This document shows positions 54,794-62,499 of a stretch of DNA of 64,000 nt, one piece after another. The translations under genes were made by a program, and so were the position numbers. Position 1 is the stretch's first letter. Each line of letters begins with the position of its first letter. The stretch covers positions 2,687,501-2,751,500 of the forward strand of contig NZ_CP157794.1 in assembly GCF_040111675.1 (NCBI RefSeq), given 5' to 3'. The notes under the pieces are model-generated. The model was not told where the DNA came from, did not search any database, and saw only the letters and a program-made list of their open reading frames with translations. Origin of the DNA: Salinarimonas sp. (GTDB taxonomy: Bacteria; Pseudomonadota; Alphaproteobacteria; Rhizobiales; Beijerinckiaceae).

Positions 54794-56023
54794 TCAGGCC
54801 TTCGCACGGGCGAGCGGCACGAAGAGCGCGGTGGCGAGCACGGTCAGCAGCGCGCCGGTCCAGAACAGGAGATCGTCGACGCTGACGTAGACCACCAGGA
54901 AGGCGAACACGATGCCCGAGACGATGTCGGCGAAGTAGTAGGGCACGACGGCGAAGCCGAGCCCCTGCGTGCGATGATCCTCCGGCAGCTCCATGCGCAG
55001 GATGTAGGTCGACGAGACCTGCGAGACGGCGAGCCCGACATACATGATCGCCAGCGTGAGCACGGCGAGCACGGTCGTGTCCGCCAGCGAGAACAGGAAG
55101 ATGCCGAGCCCGCTGATCGCCGCGCCGGCGACGAACGAGGCGTTCGTGTAGCTCTTCTTGCGGCCGAGCGCGTAGAGCGAGGCCATGCTGATGACGTCCA
55201 TGATCACGGCCGCGATCAGGTACACGCGCCGCGTCGCGTCGTCCTCGATGCCGAACTTGAACAACGCGCCGCTCGCCATCGGCCAGAAGATGAACACCGT
55301 CTTCAAGAAGGAGAACAGGAACAGGAACATCAGCGCCCTGTTGCCGCGGCACACGCGCACGAAGTCCTTCAGCCGCACCAGCACGAAGCCCACGGCCTCC
55401 CGCACCGAGGAGAAGCGCTGCGCCTTGTTCTGGTCCTGGTAGCCGATGACGCGAAAGACCGCGAGCGCCATCAGCAGGATCACGGCGTAGATGGCGAACA
55501 GGAACGCCTCGTCGCTGACGAAGAAGGTCAGCAGCAGCGACGCCGACATCGAGGCGGCGATCATCACGATGCCGCGCCGGCTCACCCAGCGCGCGATCTG
55601 GTCCGAGCCGCACAGGTCGAAGAAGACGCTGTGCTTCGCCGCGTTGGCGAAGGCGGCGATGATCTCGTGGGCGATGATGAAGGCGAACAGCCACAGGATG
55701 CTCACGTAGCCCGCCTCGAAGAAGGCGAAGAACACGAACGACATCGCCGCGACCGCGATGAGCTGGAACTGGACGAAGAACTTTCGGGAGATCGCGTCGA
55801 CGATCACGCCGGCGAACAGCCCGAGCACGATGAAGGCCACCGCCGATACCGACCCGATCAGAGACACGACGGACTTCGATTGCGTGATCTCGAAGGCCGC
55901 GAACTTGAACGAGTTGGTGACGAAGGACGTGCCGATCAGCGACAGGAACAGGAACGCGAGGAAGACGCTCGTGCGGACGGTGGGGCTCGCGATGTCCGGG
56001 ACGGCGAGGCGCAGATAGCTCAT
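54794..56023 (-). CDS. MFS exporter of the peptide operon
   Basis: A 409-residue major facilitator with 12 helices, split by a basic central loop (FRVIGYQDQNKAQRFSS). The early helix SFKFAAFEITQSKSVVSLIGS and the loop VIVDAISRKFFVQFQ place it near the MFS_1/MFS_3 drug-export group. Its start overlaps the oxidoreductase stop by 4 bp (ATGA), so the two are tightly coupled. As last gene of the peptide operon it is the likely exporter of the product. Confidence 0.85.
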   Translation of the reverse strand: MSYLRLAVPDIASPTVRTSVFLAFLFLSLIGTSFVTNSFKFAAFEITQSKSVVSLIGSVSAVAFIVLGLFAGVIVDAISRKFFVQFQLIAVAAMSFVFFAFFEAGYVSILWLFAFIIAHEIIAAFANAAKHSVFFDLCGSDQIARWVSRRGIVMIAASMSASLLLTFFVSDEAFLFAIYAVILLMALAVFRVIGYQDQNKAQRFSSVREAVGFVLVRLKDFVRVCRGNRALMFLFLFSFLKTVFIFWPMASGALFKFGIEDDATRRVYLIAAVIMDVISMASLYALGRKKSYTNASFVAGAAISGLGIFLFSLADTTVLAVLTLAIMYVGLAVSQVSSTYILRMELPEDHRTQGLGFAVVPYYFADIVSGIVFAFLVVYVSVDDLLFWTGALLTVLATALFVPLARAKA

Positions 56024-56607
56024 CGGCGCCTCTCCGCCGCGAAGCGCCCGGCGAGCGCGCGCACCTCCTCCTCGGAATAGCGCCAGGCGGCGTGGTGCAC
56101 CTCGCTCGGGCCCACAACGCAGCCGACGTACCGCAGGGTCGTCTCCAGCGACCGCAGGAAGTCCTCGACGCTGTGGCCGTTCTTGCCCGCGGGGCCGTAC
56201 TCGTCCGCGGAGCCTCCCGTGGAGACGATCATCCGCGCGGGCTTGCCGGCGAGCGAGGCGCGCTGCTCGAAGCCGTCGGAATCGACCAGCACGTCCTCGA
56301 GCCATTTCTGCAGGAGAGCCGGCGGCGAATACCAGAAGACGGGGAAGAGCAGCACGATCTCCGCCGCCGCGACGAGGTCCGCCTGCTCGCGCGCGACGTC
56401 GAAGCGCCAATCAGGGTAGGTCTCGGCGAGCGCCTTCTTGGCGAAGCACGACTCGTCGAGAGCCTCGAGAAAAGGCCGGCTGAAGCCGGAGGCGGCGAGG
56501 TCCGGATGTGCGCAGACGACGAGCGCGCGGTCTCGCGCGCTCGTCGCCTGCGTCTCGCCGTCGGCGGGCGCGCGCGCCCGCACGTGCCGGGATGCGTGCA
56601 CGTTCAT
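56020..56607 (-). CDS. Flavodoxin-fold NAD(P)H oxidoreductase
   Basis: A 195-residue flavoprotein of the NAD(P)H-quinone reductase/KefF/MdaB family. ALVVCAHPDLAASGFSRPF is the FMN phosphate loop and LLFPVFWYSPPALLQKWLEDV is the family's active-site block. An N-terminal extension of about 27 basic residues precedes the domain. It lies 5 bp after the helical-repeat gene. In this operon it may reduce or oxidise a peptide-derived product or a quinone; the substrate is unknown. Confidence 0.87.
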   Translation of the reverse strand: MNVHASRHVRARAPADGETQATSARDRALVVCAHPDLAASGFSRPFLEALDESCFAKKALAETYPDWRFDVAREQADLVAAAEIVLLFPVFWYSPPALLQKWLEDVLVDSDGFEQRASLAGKPARMIVSTGGSADEYGPAGKNGHSVEDFLRSLETTLRYVGCVVGPSEVHHAAWRYSEEEVRALAGRFAAERRR

Positions 56608-56612
56608 GCCGG

Positions 56613-58694
56613 TCACGTCGCCTGCTTGGCGTAGATCTGCCGCCAGAGACCGTAGGACTTGAAGGCGGCGTTCAGGTTGCGGTTCGGGTGGTCGAGATAC
56701 GAGCGCAGCTCGCCCTCCGACCGCCGCCCGAACACGAACTGCTCCATGCCGCCGATCAGCGGATTCTCGAGGTCCACCGGCGAGCTGACGAGGAAGGTGG
56801 ATTCCTCGTGTCGGCGGAAGCTGTCCTCGATGATCCCGATGGACTTCAGGTAGTCGAAGCTCTTGCGATCGTTCTCCGCGATGAAGTCGCGCAGCCCGTT
56901 GATCGCGGACTTGATCAGGTAGGGCTCGTTGTAGTCGACGTAGATGCGCGCCATGTCGACGAGGGCGTCCACCACCTCCTCGGTCTTGCCGAGCCGCGCG
57001 GCGTTGACCGCGTGGGCGTTGAGCGCGAAGCCGCGATAGTCGCCGGTGACGTCGTACTCGTCGCCGCGCGCCACGACGTCCTTGGTGATCTCGTAGGCCT
57101 GATCGAGCTGCTTCAGGTTCGCGAAGCACTTCGCCACCATGATCCGGTTGTGGAACAGGGCGTGGCTGTAGGAGATCGTGAAGGAGCGCTTGTACGCCTC
57201 GCCGCGCATGCGCTCGCCGACGGTGTCGAGGATGTGCTCGTAGCTGCGGTAGAGCTCGATCGTGTCCTCGTAGGCGCCGATCAGGCCGTTGAGCTTGGAG
57301 ATGTTCTCCACCACGGTCGTGATGATGAAGAGCACGTTCATCTGCCGCCGCTGGTCGGCGAGGTCCGCCTCCCGCGCGGAGATGAAGGCCTCGCAGATCT
57401 CGTGCAGGATCCGGTGCTCGTCGACGAGGATCGCCTCGATCGCGTCCGTGCGCTCGTCGCCCTTCTTGGTGGCCATGGTCTCGATCAGGCGCACGAAGTT
57501 GACGGCGTTGCCGAGGAAGGCCTTCTCGGTCGCGGCCTCGAGCGAGCGCGGCAGCGCCTCCGCGACGGCGAGGCCCTGCTCCAGCGTGGCGAGCGCCGCC
57601 TGCTTGTCGTTGCGCTTCTTCAGCAGAACGAGGCCCTTCATCAGCAGGAAGTAGCACTGCGCGAAGCCGTCGCCCGCCTCCACGGCCGCCTCGGCCACGG
57701 CGAGCGCGTCGTCGAAGAGGTAGTTGTAGGAGTCGACCAGCAGAAGCAGCTTCTCGACCTCCATCGCCTCCTGGCGGTCCAGCGAGGGCGCCGCGTCGAG
57801 CAGCGCCTTGCGGACATAGAATTCCTCGTAGCGGTTGCGGTAGACGAGGTTCATGAAGTCGTCGAGCGAGAGCCCCGGATCGGCGGCCATCGACGCGTGC
57901 ATCGCCGCGTAGCCGGACGCGAAGTCGATGTCGTCCAGCAGGGTGTCCGTGTCGACGAAGGTCGCCATGTTGCCGGAGGCGAGCGCCACGTTCAGCAGCT
58001 TGCGGAAGCAGCCGCGCCGCGCGGCGACGAAGCGCCGGGCGTAGCCGTCCGCCGGATCGGGCGCGATCGCTCCCGCGGCGCTCTTGAAGGCGAAGGCGAA
58101 GACGAAGCCGAACGGCTTCAGGAAGAGGTGCATGTTCTGCAGGATGCGCAGCGAGCAGCGATCGCAGTCCTGCAGGTTCTCCACGACGAAGATCGGCGCC
58201 GCGCCGGTCTTCTCCAGGAGGCGCTTGTGGCACTCCACGAAGAAGCGCGTCATGACCATGTTGAAGGTCGTGGCGAAATAGATGTTCTTCTCCGGCCGCC
58301 GGATGGTGCTCGGCGGGAACTGCGCCTCGCGGGCGAAGAAGATCTCCCGCGTGCGCACGAAGTCGGCCGCCTTGGAGACGATGTGATCGGAATAGGCGCG
58401 GCTCGCACGGATGTCGGCGAGGACGAGGTCCAGCTCCGCCGCCCCGAGCGCCTCGCGATAGAAGGCGCGCAGATCGTGCATCACGCTGAACGCTTCGGGG
58501 CCGCAGGCGAGCCTGCGGAACGCGGCCGTCTCGGCGAGCTCCGCCTGCGCACGCAGCGCGTCGCGATCGAGCCGGCCGGTCTCGGTGACCTGGACGTAAA
58601 TACGGCTCGCGACGGCCGTGCGGTAGGACTCGAACACGGCGTTGAGCTTGTCGGCGCGCGACTCCCGCCCGGGGAATCTGACGATGTTGGACAT
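56613..58694 (-). CDS. Large helical-repeat (TPR-like) protein of unknown function
   Basis: A 693-residue soluble, mainly alpha-helical protein starting MSNIVRFPGRES at 58694. The N-terminal 300 residues contain a compact domain with FVVENLQDCDRCSLRIL, somewhat like a Walker B strand, but no P-loop is seen. From about residue 330 to 640 repeated helix pairs (for example VVDALVDMARIYVDY and LDQAYEITKDVV) look like degenerate TPR repeats. Such scaffolds bind peptides. Its position directly after a 57-residue peptide gene suggests that it recognises or helps process that peptide, or acts as a peptide-responsive regulator. I recognise no characterised homologue. Confidence 0.8.
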   Translation of the reverse strand: MSNIVRFPGRESRADKLNAVFESYRTAVASRIYVQVTETGRLDRDALRAQAELAETAAFRRLACGPEAFSVMHDLRAFYREALGAAELDLVLADIRASRAYSDHIVSKAADFVRTREIFFAREAQFPPSTIRRPEKNIYFATTFNMVMTRFFVECHKRLLEKTGAAPIFVVENLQDCDRCSLRILQNMHLFLKPFGFVFAFAFKSAAGAIAPDPADGYARRFVAARRGCFRKLLNVALASGNMATFVDTDTLLDDIDFASGYAAMHASMAADPGLSLDDFMNLVYRNRYEEFYVRKALLDAAPSLDRQEAMEVEKLLLLVDSYNYLFDDALAVAEAAVEAGDGFAQCYFLLMKGLVLLKKRNDKQAALATLEQGLAVAEALPRSLEAATEKAFLGNAVNFVRLIETMATKKGDERTDAIEAILVDEHRILHEICEAFISAREADLADQRRQMNVLFIITTVVENISKLNGLIGAYEDTIELYRSYEHILDTVGERMRGEAYKRSFTISYSHALFHNRIMVAKCFANLKQLDQAYEITKDVVARGDEYDVTGDYRGFALNAHAVNAARLGKTEEVVDALVDMARIYVDYNEPYLIKSAINGLRDFIAENDRKSFDYLKSIGIIEDSFRRHEESTFLVSSPVDLENPLIGGMEQFVFGRRSEGELRSYLDHPNRNLNAAFKSYGLWRQIYAKQAT

Positions 58695-58811
58695 GATCTG
58701 GGCTCCCCGTCGTGGCGGCGCTCCGGCTCTGCCGAGGGCGGGCTTCCGCAATCCAGGGAAGCAGGCGCGCTCCGGCCGGCGGCCGCTGTGATGCAATTTA
58801 TGGTAATTCAA

Positions 58812-58841
58812 GCAGGATCTGCTCCGCGGCGCAGATCCTGC
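58812..58841 (-). other. Stem-loop between peptide gene and helical-repeat gene
   Basis: A perfect 11-bp stem (58812-58822 with 58831-58841) and 8-nt loop lie 34 bp after the peptide stop on the minus strand. No T-run follows. Leaky stem-loops of this kind are common behind abundant small-peptide genes and would give more peptide than enzyme message. Confidence 0.65.
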
Positions 58842-58875
58842 CGAGACGCCCGCGCCGCGAGGCGCAGGCCCCCGA

Positions 58876-59049
58876 TCACTCGACGACCGGACGGCAGTTC
58901 CAGGCCGCCGAGATCTCGAGCGCCATCTTGCTCGAGGTCGGGGTCTCGAGGCCGAGGTAGCGCTCGGCGAACATGTTGAGGAGCGAGACCGACGCCTTCA
59001 GACGGGCGGCCTTGACGGTGTTGTCGACCTTCACCAGAGCCTGGGTCAT
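58876..59049 (-). CDS. 57-residue peptide, candidate precursor or signal peptide gene
   Basis: A short frame with AAAGGAG seven bases before the ATG at 59049, the best ribosome-binding site in the region. The N-terminal two thirds form a likely amphipathic helix (VKAARLKASVSLLNMFAERY) and the C-terminus is AAWNCRPVVE with a single cysteine. No Sec signal or membrane helix is present. The helix followed by a short, distinct tail resembles the leader-and-core layout of a modified peptide, or a secreted signal. It leads an operon of a helical-repeat protein, a flavin oxidoreductase and an MFS exporter. No known family is recognised. Confidence 0.7.
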   Translation of the reverse strand: MTQALVKVDNTVKAARLKASVSLLNMFAERYLGLETPTSSKMALEISAAWNCRPVVE

Positions 59050-59416
59050 TTGCGTATCTCCTTTCGAGGTTGCGGGATTTGGTACGCAAGGGCGGTACGG
59101 GACCGCCCGGTACAACGCATGAAAGGCTACGTGCAACTACCCACATGGTCAAGTCGACGGAACGGGGAAATGCAACCCACACGCTGGCGATGGGAAATCG
59201 GGTTCGGCGCCGAAATCGGAGTGCGGAGGACCGATCTCGCCGTTTCACGGGCCGATCGGCGCCGAGGAACGGGCCGAATCGCCGATCACGATCAGTCCGT
59301 GTGTCGTCGGCTCAGATTCTGTTGATCGGAGATGGCGAGCATACAACTTTGCGCGGCAGAACGTCGCAGCGCGCGACGAGCGGCGCCGCCGACGAACCCG
59401 ATCGCGCCGATCGCGC
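59050..59416. promoter_or_regulatory. Intergenic control region of the peptide operon
   Basis: This 367-bp gap separates the peptide gene from the TRAP large-permease end; both are on the minus strand. It holds a 7-bp hairpin (59090-59096 with 59102-59108) just upstream of the peptide ribosome site and a 12-bp palindrome TTCGGCGCCGAA (59203-59214). Both are candidate operators or leader structures. No coding frame with sensible start is seen. Confidence 0.5.
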
Positions 59417-60745
59417 TCAGAGGAACAGCGTCGCCGTGATCGGGAACAGCGCGACGAGGACGAGCACGAGAAGCATCACGCCGATGAAGGGCAAGGTCGC
59501 GTAGAAGACCTGCTCGATGGAGACGTTCGGATCGTTCAGCGTGCTGTGGACGGTGAACACCGAGATGCCGAAGGGCGGGGTCAGGAGCCCGATCTCGACC
59601 GCGATCACCGTGACGATCCCGAAATGGCTCAGGTCGAAGCCCATGCCGAGCGCGATCGGCGCGGCGATGGGGACCATGATGAGCAGGATCGACGTGCTGT
59701 CGAGGATCATCCCCATCAGCAGGATGATCAGCGCGTAGAAGAACAGGAACCCGTACGGCCCGAAGCCCGACTGCGTCACGAGATCGGCGATCGCGTTGGG
59801 CAGCCCCGCGATGGAGAGCATGCGCGAGTAGAAGCTCGCGGCGATCAGCAGGAGCAGGATCGAGACGGAGATCACGCCCGTCTGCTTCATCACCTGCCAG
59901 AGCTTGTGGCGATCGAGCGAGCGCCGCCCCAGCGCCACGACGAGCGCGCCGAAGGCGCCGACGCCGCCCGCCTCGGTGGGGGTGAAGTAGCCGGTATAGA
60001 GGCCGCCCAGCACGAGCACGACGAGCACCACGATCGGCGCGAGCTTGGCGAGCATCACCGAGAGCGGCATGGGCTTCGCGCCCGTATCGCGGCGCCGCTC
60101 GCGGCTCGCCGCGGGATCGGTCATGACGAAGCCCGGAAACAGGACGGCGGTGACCATCAGCATCGCCACGAAGCCGCCCGCCAGCATCAGCCCGGGAATG
60201 ATCCCGGCGATGAACATGCCGCCGATCGAGACCTCCGCCAGAACCCCGTAGATGATCAGGAGCAGGCTCGGCGGGATCAGCATGCCGAGCACGGAGGAGC
60301 CGGCCACCGTGCCCGCCGAGAACGAGGCGCGGTAGCCGTGGCGCGTCATCTCCGGCACGGCGACGCGCGTGAACACGGCGGCCGAGGCGATCGACACGCC
60401 GGTCACCGCGGCGAAGACCGTGTTCGCGGCCACCGTCGCGACGCCGAGCCCGCCGACGAGCCGTCGCAGCAGCTCCTCCGCCACCTCGAACGTGTCGCGG
60501 CCGACATTGGAGACGCTCACCAGGAGGCCCATCAGCACGAACAGCGGGATCGTCGCGAACAGGTAGTCGGCGATGCCGCTGTAGGCCGTCAGCTCCAGCA
60601 TGCGGAAGGCGAGGCCCAGATTGTCGCGGATGATCCAGATCCCGGCGAACGCCACCGCGAACAGCGCGTAGGCGATCTGCATGCCGAGCAGCACGAGCAC
60701 GATCAGCAGGCCGATCAGGGCGAAGCCGATGGTCAGGGTGGTCAT
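59417..60745 (-). CDS. TRAP transporter large permease (DctM), second system
   Basis: A 442-residue membrane protein with about 12 helices. SNVGRDTFEVAEELLRRLVGG, VTGVSIASAAVFTRVAVPEM and GSSVLGMLIPPSLLLIIYG are DctM signatures. It overlaps the small-permease gene by 4 bp. The first TRAP system (34610-39254) has a different sequence and gene set, so this is not a recent duplicate. Confidence 0.95.
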   Translation of the reverse strand: MTTLTIGFALIGLLIVLVLLGMQIAYALFAVAFAGIWIIRDNLGLAFRMLELTAYSGIADYLFATIPLFVLMGLLVSVSNVGRDTFEVAEELLRRLVGGLGVATVAANTVFAAVTGVSIASAAVFTRVAVPEMTRHGYRASFSAGTVAGSSVLGMLIPPSLLLIIYGVLAEVSIGGMFIAGIIPGLMLAGGFVAMLMVTAVLFPGFVMTDPAASRERRRDTGAKPMPLSVMLAKLAPIVVLVVLVLGGLYTGYFTPTEAGGVGAFGALVVALGRRSLDRHKLWQVMKQTGVISVSILLLLIAASFYSRMLSIAGLPNAIADLVTQSGFGPYGFLFFYALIILLMGMILDSTSILLIMVPIAAPIALGMGFDLSHFGIVTVIAVEIGLLTPPFGISVFTVHSTLNDPNVSIEQVFYATLPFIGVMLLVLVLVALFPITATLFL

Positions 60746-61311
60746 GCCCGGCCTCCGAGCTTGCGCAGCTCGTCCTGCAAGACGTAAAGCGCGGCGAGCG
60801 AGGCCAGGGCGGAGCCGGCGACCGTGATGAGCCGGAAGGGCCAGGTGGGAACGGTGAACACGCCCTGCACGCCGAAGAATTCCGCGGTCGCCCAGGCGGA
60901 GGCGAGCTTCGGCCAGGAGGCCCAGACGATCAGGGCGAAGACCACGGCCCCGACGAGCGCGAACGCCGCCTCGAACAGGGCGAGCGTCCGCGGCGAGGCG
61001 CCTTCGAGACGGCGCAGGAGGAAGTCCGCGCGGGTGAGGCGCCGCTGCAGGATCGCGGCCGAGACCTGCAGGAAGACGATGGCGACGACCGAGCGCGCGG
61101 CGATCTCCGACACGCCGGTGATCGGCGCGTCGAGAAAGTTGCGGCCGATCACGTCGGCCATGATCAGCAGCATGAGCGCGCCGATCCAGGCGGTGCCGAT
61201 GGAGGACAGGATCGCGGCCAGCGTGCCCAGCACCGCGCCGACGGGCGCCTCCGACAGGCGCGGCACGTACGCGTCCTCGGCCTCTGTCGTGCTCTCGTCG
61301 CTGCTGCTCAC
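60742..61311 (-). CDS. TRAP transporter small permease (DctQ), second system
   Basis: A 189-residue membrane protein with four helices after a polar acidic N-terminus (SSSDESTTEAEDAY). LTRADFLLRRLEG in the central loop matches DctQ proteins. The GTG at 61311 has GAGGG upstream, though somewhat close. It lies between the binding-protein and large-permease genes in the usual P-Q-M order. Confidence 0.87.
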   Translation of the reverse strand: MSSSDESTTEAEDAYVPRLSEAPVGAVLGTLAAILSSIGTAWIGALMLLIMADVIGRNFLDAPITGVSEIAARSVVAIVFLQVSAAILQRRLTRADFLLRRLEGASPRTLALFEAAFALVGAVVFALIVWASWPKLASAWATAEFFGVQGVFTVPTWPFRLITVAGSALASLAALYVLQDELRKLGGRA

Positions 61312-61397
61312 GCCCTCGATCCCCCTTCGCGCGGCGCCCGCCCGGGCGGACCCGGGCGGGCTGGTCGTACGCTCGACGTCGATCGGCCTCGCGCCGA

Positions 61398-62453
61398 TCA
61401 GAGACCCTCGTCCCAGTTGCGGAGCGGCTCGGCGCCGCGCTCGCGCAGGGCGTCGAAATAGGCCTTCAGCACCACGCGGCCGGACTCGCCCGTCTGCTCG
61501 AGCCAAGGCTCGATGATGTTGGGCAGGCCGTTCACCCACGCCGCCTTCTCCTCCTCGGGCAGCTCGTGGATGGTCAGGCCCGCGGCCTGCATCTCGTCGA
61601 GGGCGCGCGCCGCGAGATCGGCGACGTAGTCGCCGTGCGCCGCGGAGGTCGCCTTCGCCGCCTCGCGGAAGGCCTCCTGCACCGGCTCGGGGAGGCCGTC
61701 GAAGAAGTCCTTGTTGGCCGCGATCCCGCCGAAATACATCGAGCCGATGCCGACGCGGGTGAGCTCCGGCGCCACCTCGTAGACCCGGGTCGGCAGGATG
61801 CCGGACGCGAAGGACAGCGTGCCCTCGGTCACGCCGGTCTGGATGTTGGTGTAGTAGGTGGTCAGCGCCCCGTCGACGGGCGTCGCCCCCGTGCCCTGCA
61901 GCCAGTTGGCCGAGGTGCCCGGCGCGTTCAGCTTGCGGTTCTGCAGATCGGCCAGCGCGGTGACGGGGAAGGTGGCGTAGATGTCGTAGCTGTCGGTGAT
62001 GAGCGAGGACAGGTGCACCATGCCGTTCTGCGCCCAGGCGTCCTTCAGCTCGGGCAGGTTCTCCGAGAGATCGTCGAAGATCTCGATGATCATCCGGTGA
62101 TCCTCGGTCGCGAACGGCGTGAAGTAGGTCACGTTCTGGAGCGGCATGTTCGCGCCCTCCCAGACCGTGCCGACCATGCCGACGTCCACGATCCCGTCCA
62201 TCACCGCCTCGCGGGTGTCGGTGAACTTGTAGAGCGTGCCGCCGTAGCTCTCGACCCAGACGATCTCGTACGCGCCCGCCTCGCCGAGGATGCGGTTCAC
62301 CTCCGGCTGGAAGGTGTTCTTCATCGCGTAGACCCAGATGTTGTTCTCCGGGTGCGACGAGCCGATGTTCACGGTGATGCGCTCTTGCGCGGAGGCCGCG
62401 CCGGCGGCCGTCAGGGCCAGGGCCGTGGCGCCGGCGATGGTGACGATCTTCAT
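61398..62453 (-). CDS. TRAP transporter solute-binding protein, second system
   Basis: A 351-residue periplasmic binding protein. The signal peptide MKIVTIAGATALALTAAGAA is cleaved after ASA near residue 22. NRKLNAPGTSANWLQGTG holds the likely ligand-binding region. It lies 46 bp after a molybdenum hydroxylase gene on the same strand, suggesting import of a compound that the hydroxylase oxidises. No conserved dicarboxylate-binding arginine is obvious, so the ligand class is unclear. Confidence 0.92.
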   Translation of the reverse strand: MKIVTIAGATALALTAAGAASAQERITVNIGSSHPENNIWVYAMKNTFQPEVNRILGEAGAYEIVWVESYGGTLYKFTDTREAVMDGIVDVGMVGTVWEGANMPLQNVTYFTPFATEDHRMIIEIFDDLSENLPELKDAWAQNGMVHLSSLITDSYDIYATFPVTALADLQNRKLNAPGTSANWLQGTGATPVDGALTTYYTNIQTGVTEGTLSFASGILPTRVYEVAPELTRVGIGSMYFGGIAANKDFFDGLPEPVQEAFREAAKATSAAHGDYVADLAARALDEMQAAGLTIHELPEEEKAAWVNGLPNIIEPWLEQTGESGRVVLKAYFDALRERGAEPLRNWDEGL

Positions 62454-62499
62454 GGTTCTCCTCCCGTTTGCGGTCCTCGTGCCGGGACCTCGTTCGCTG

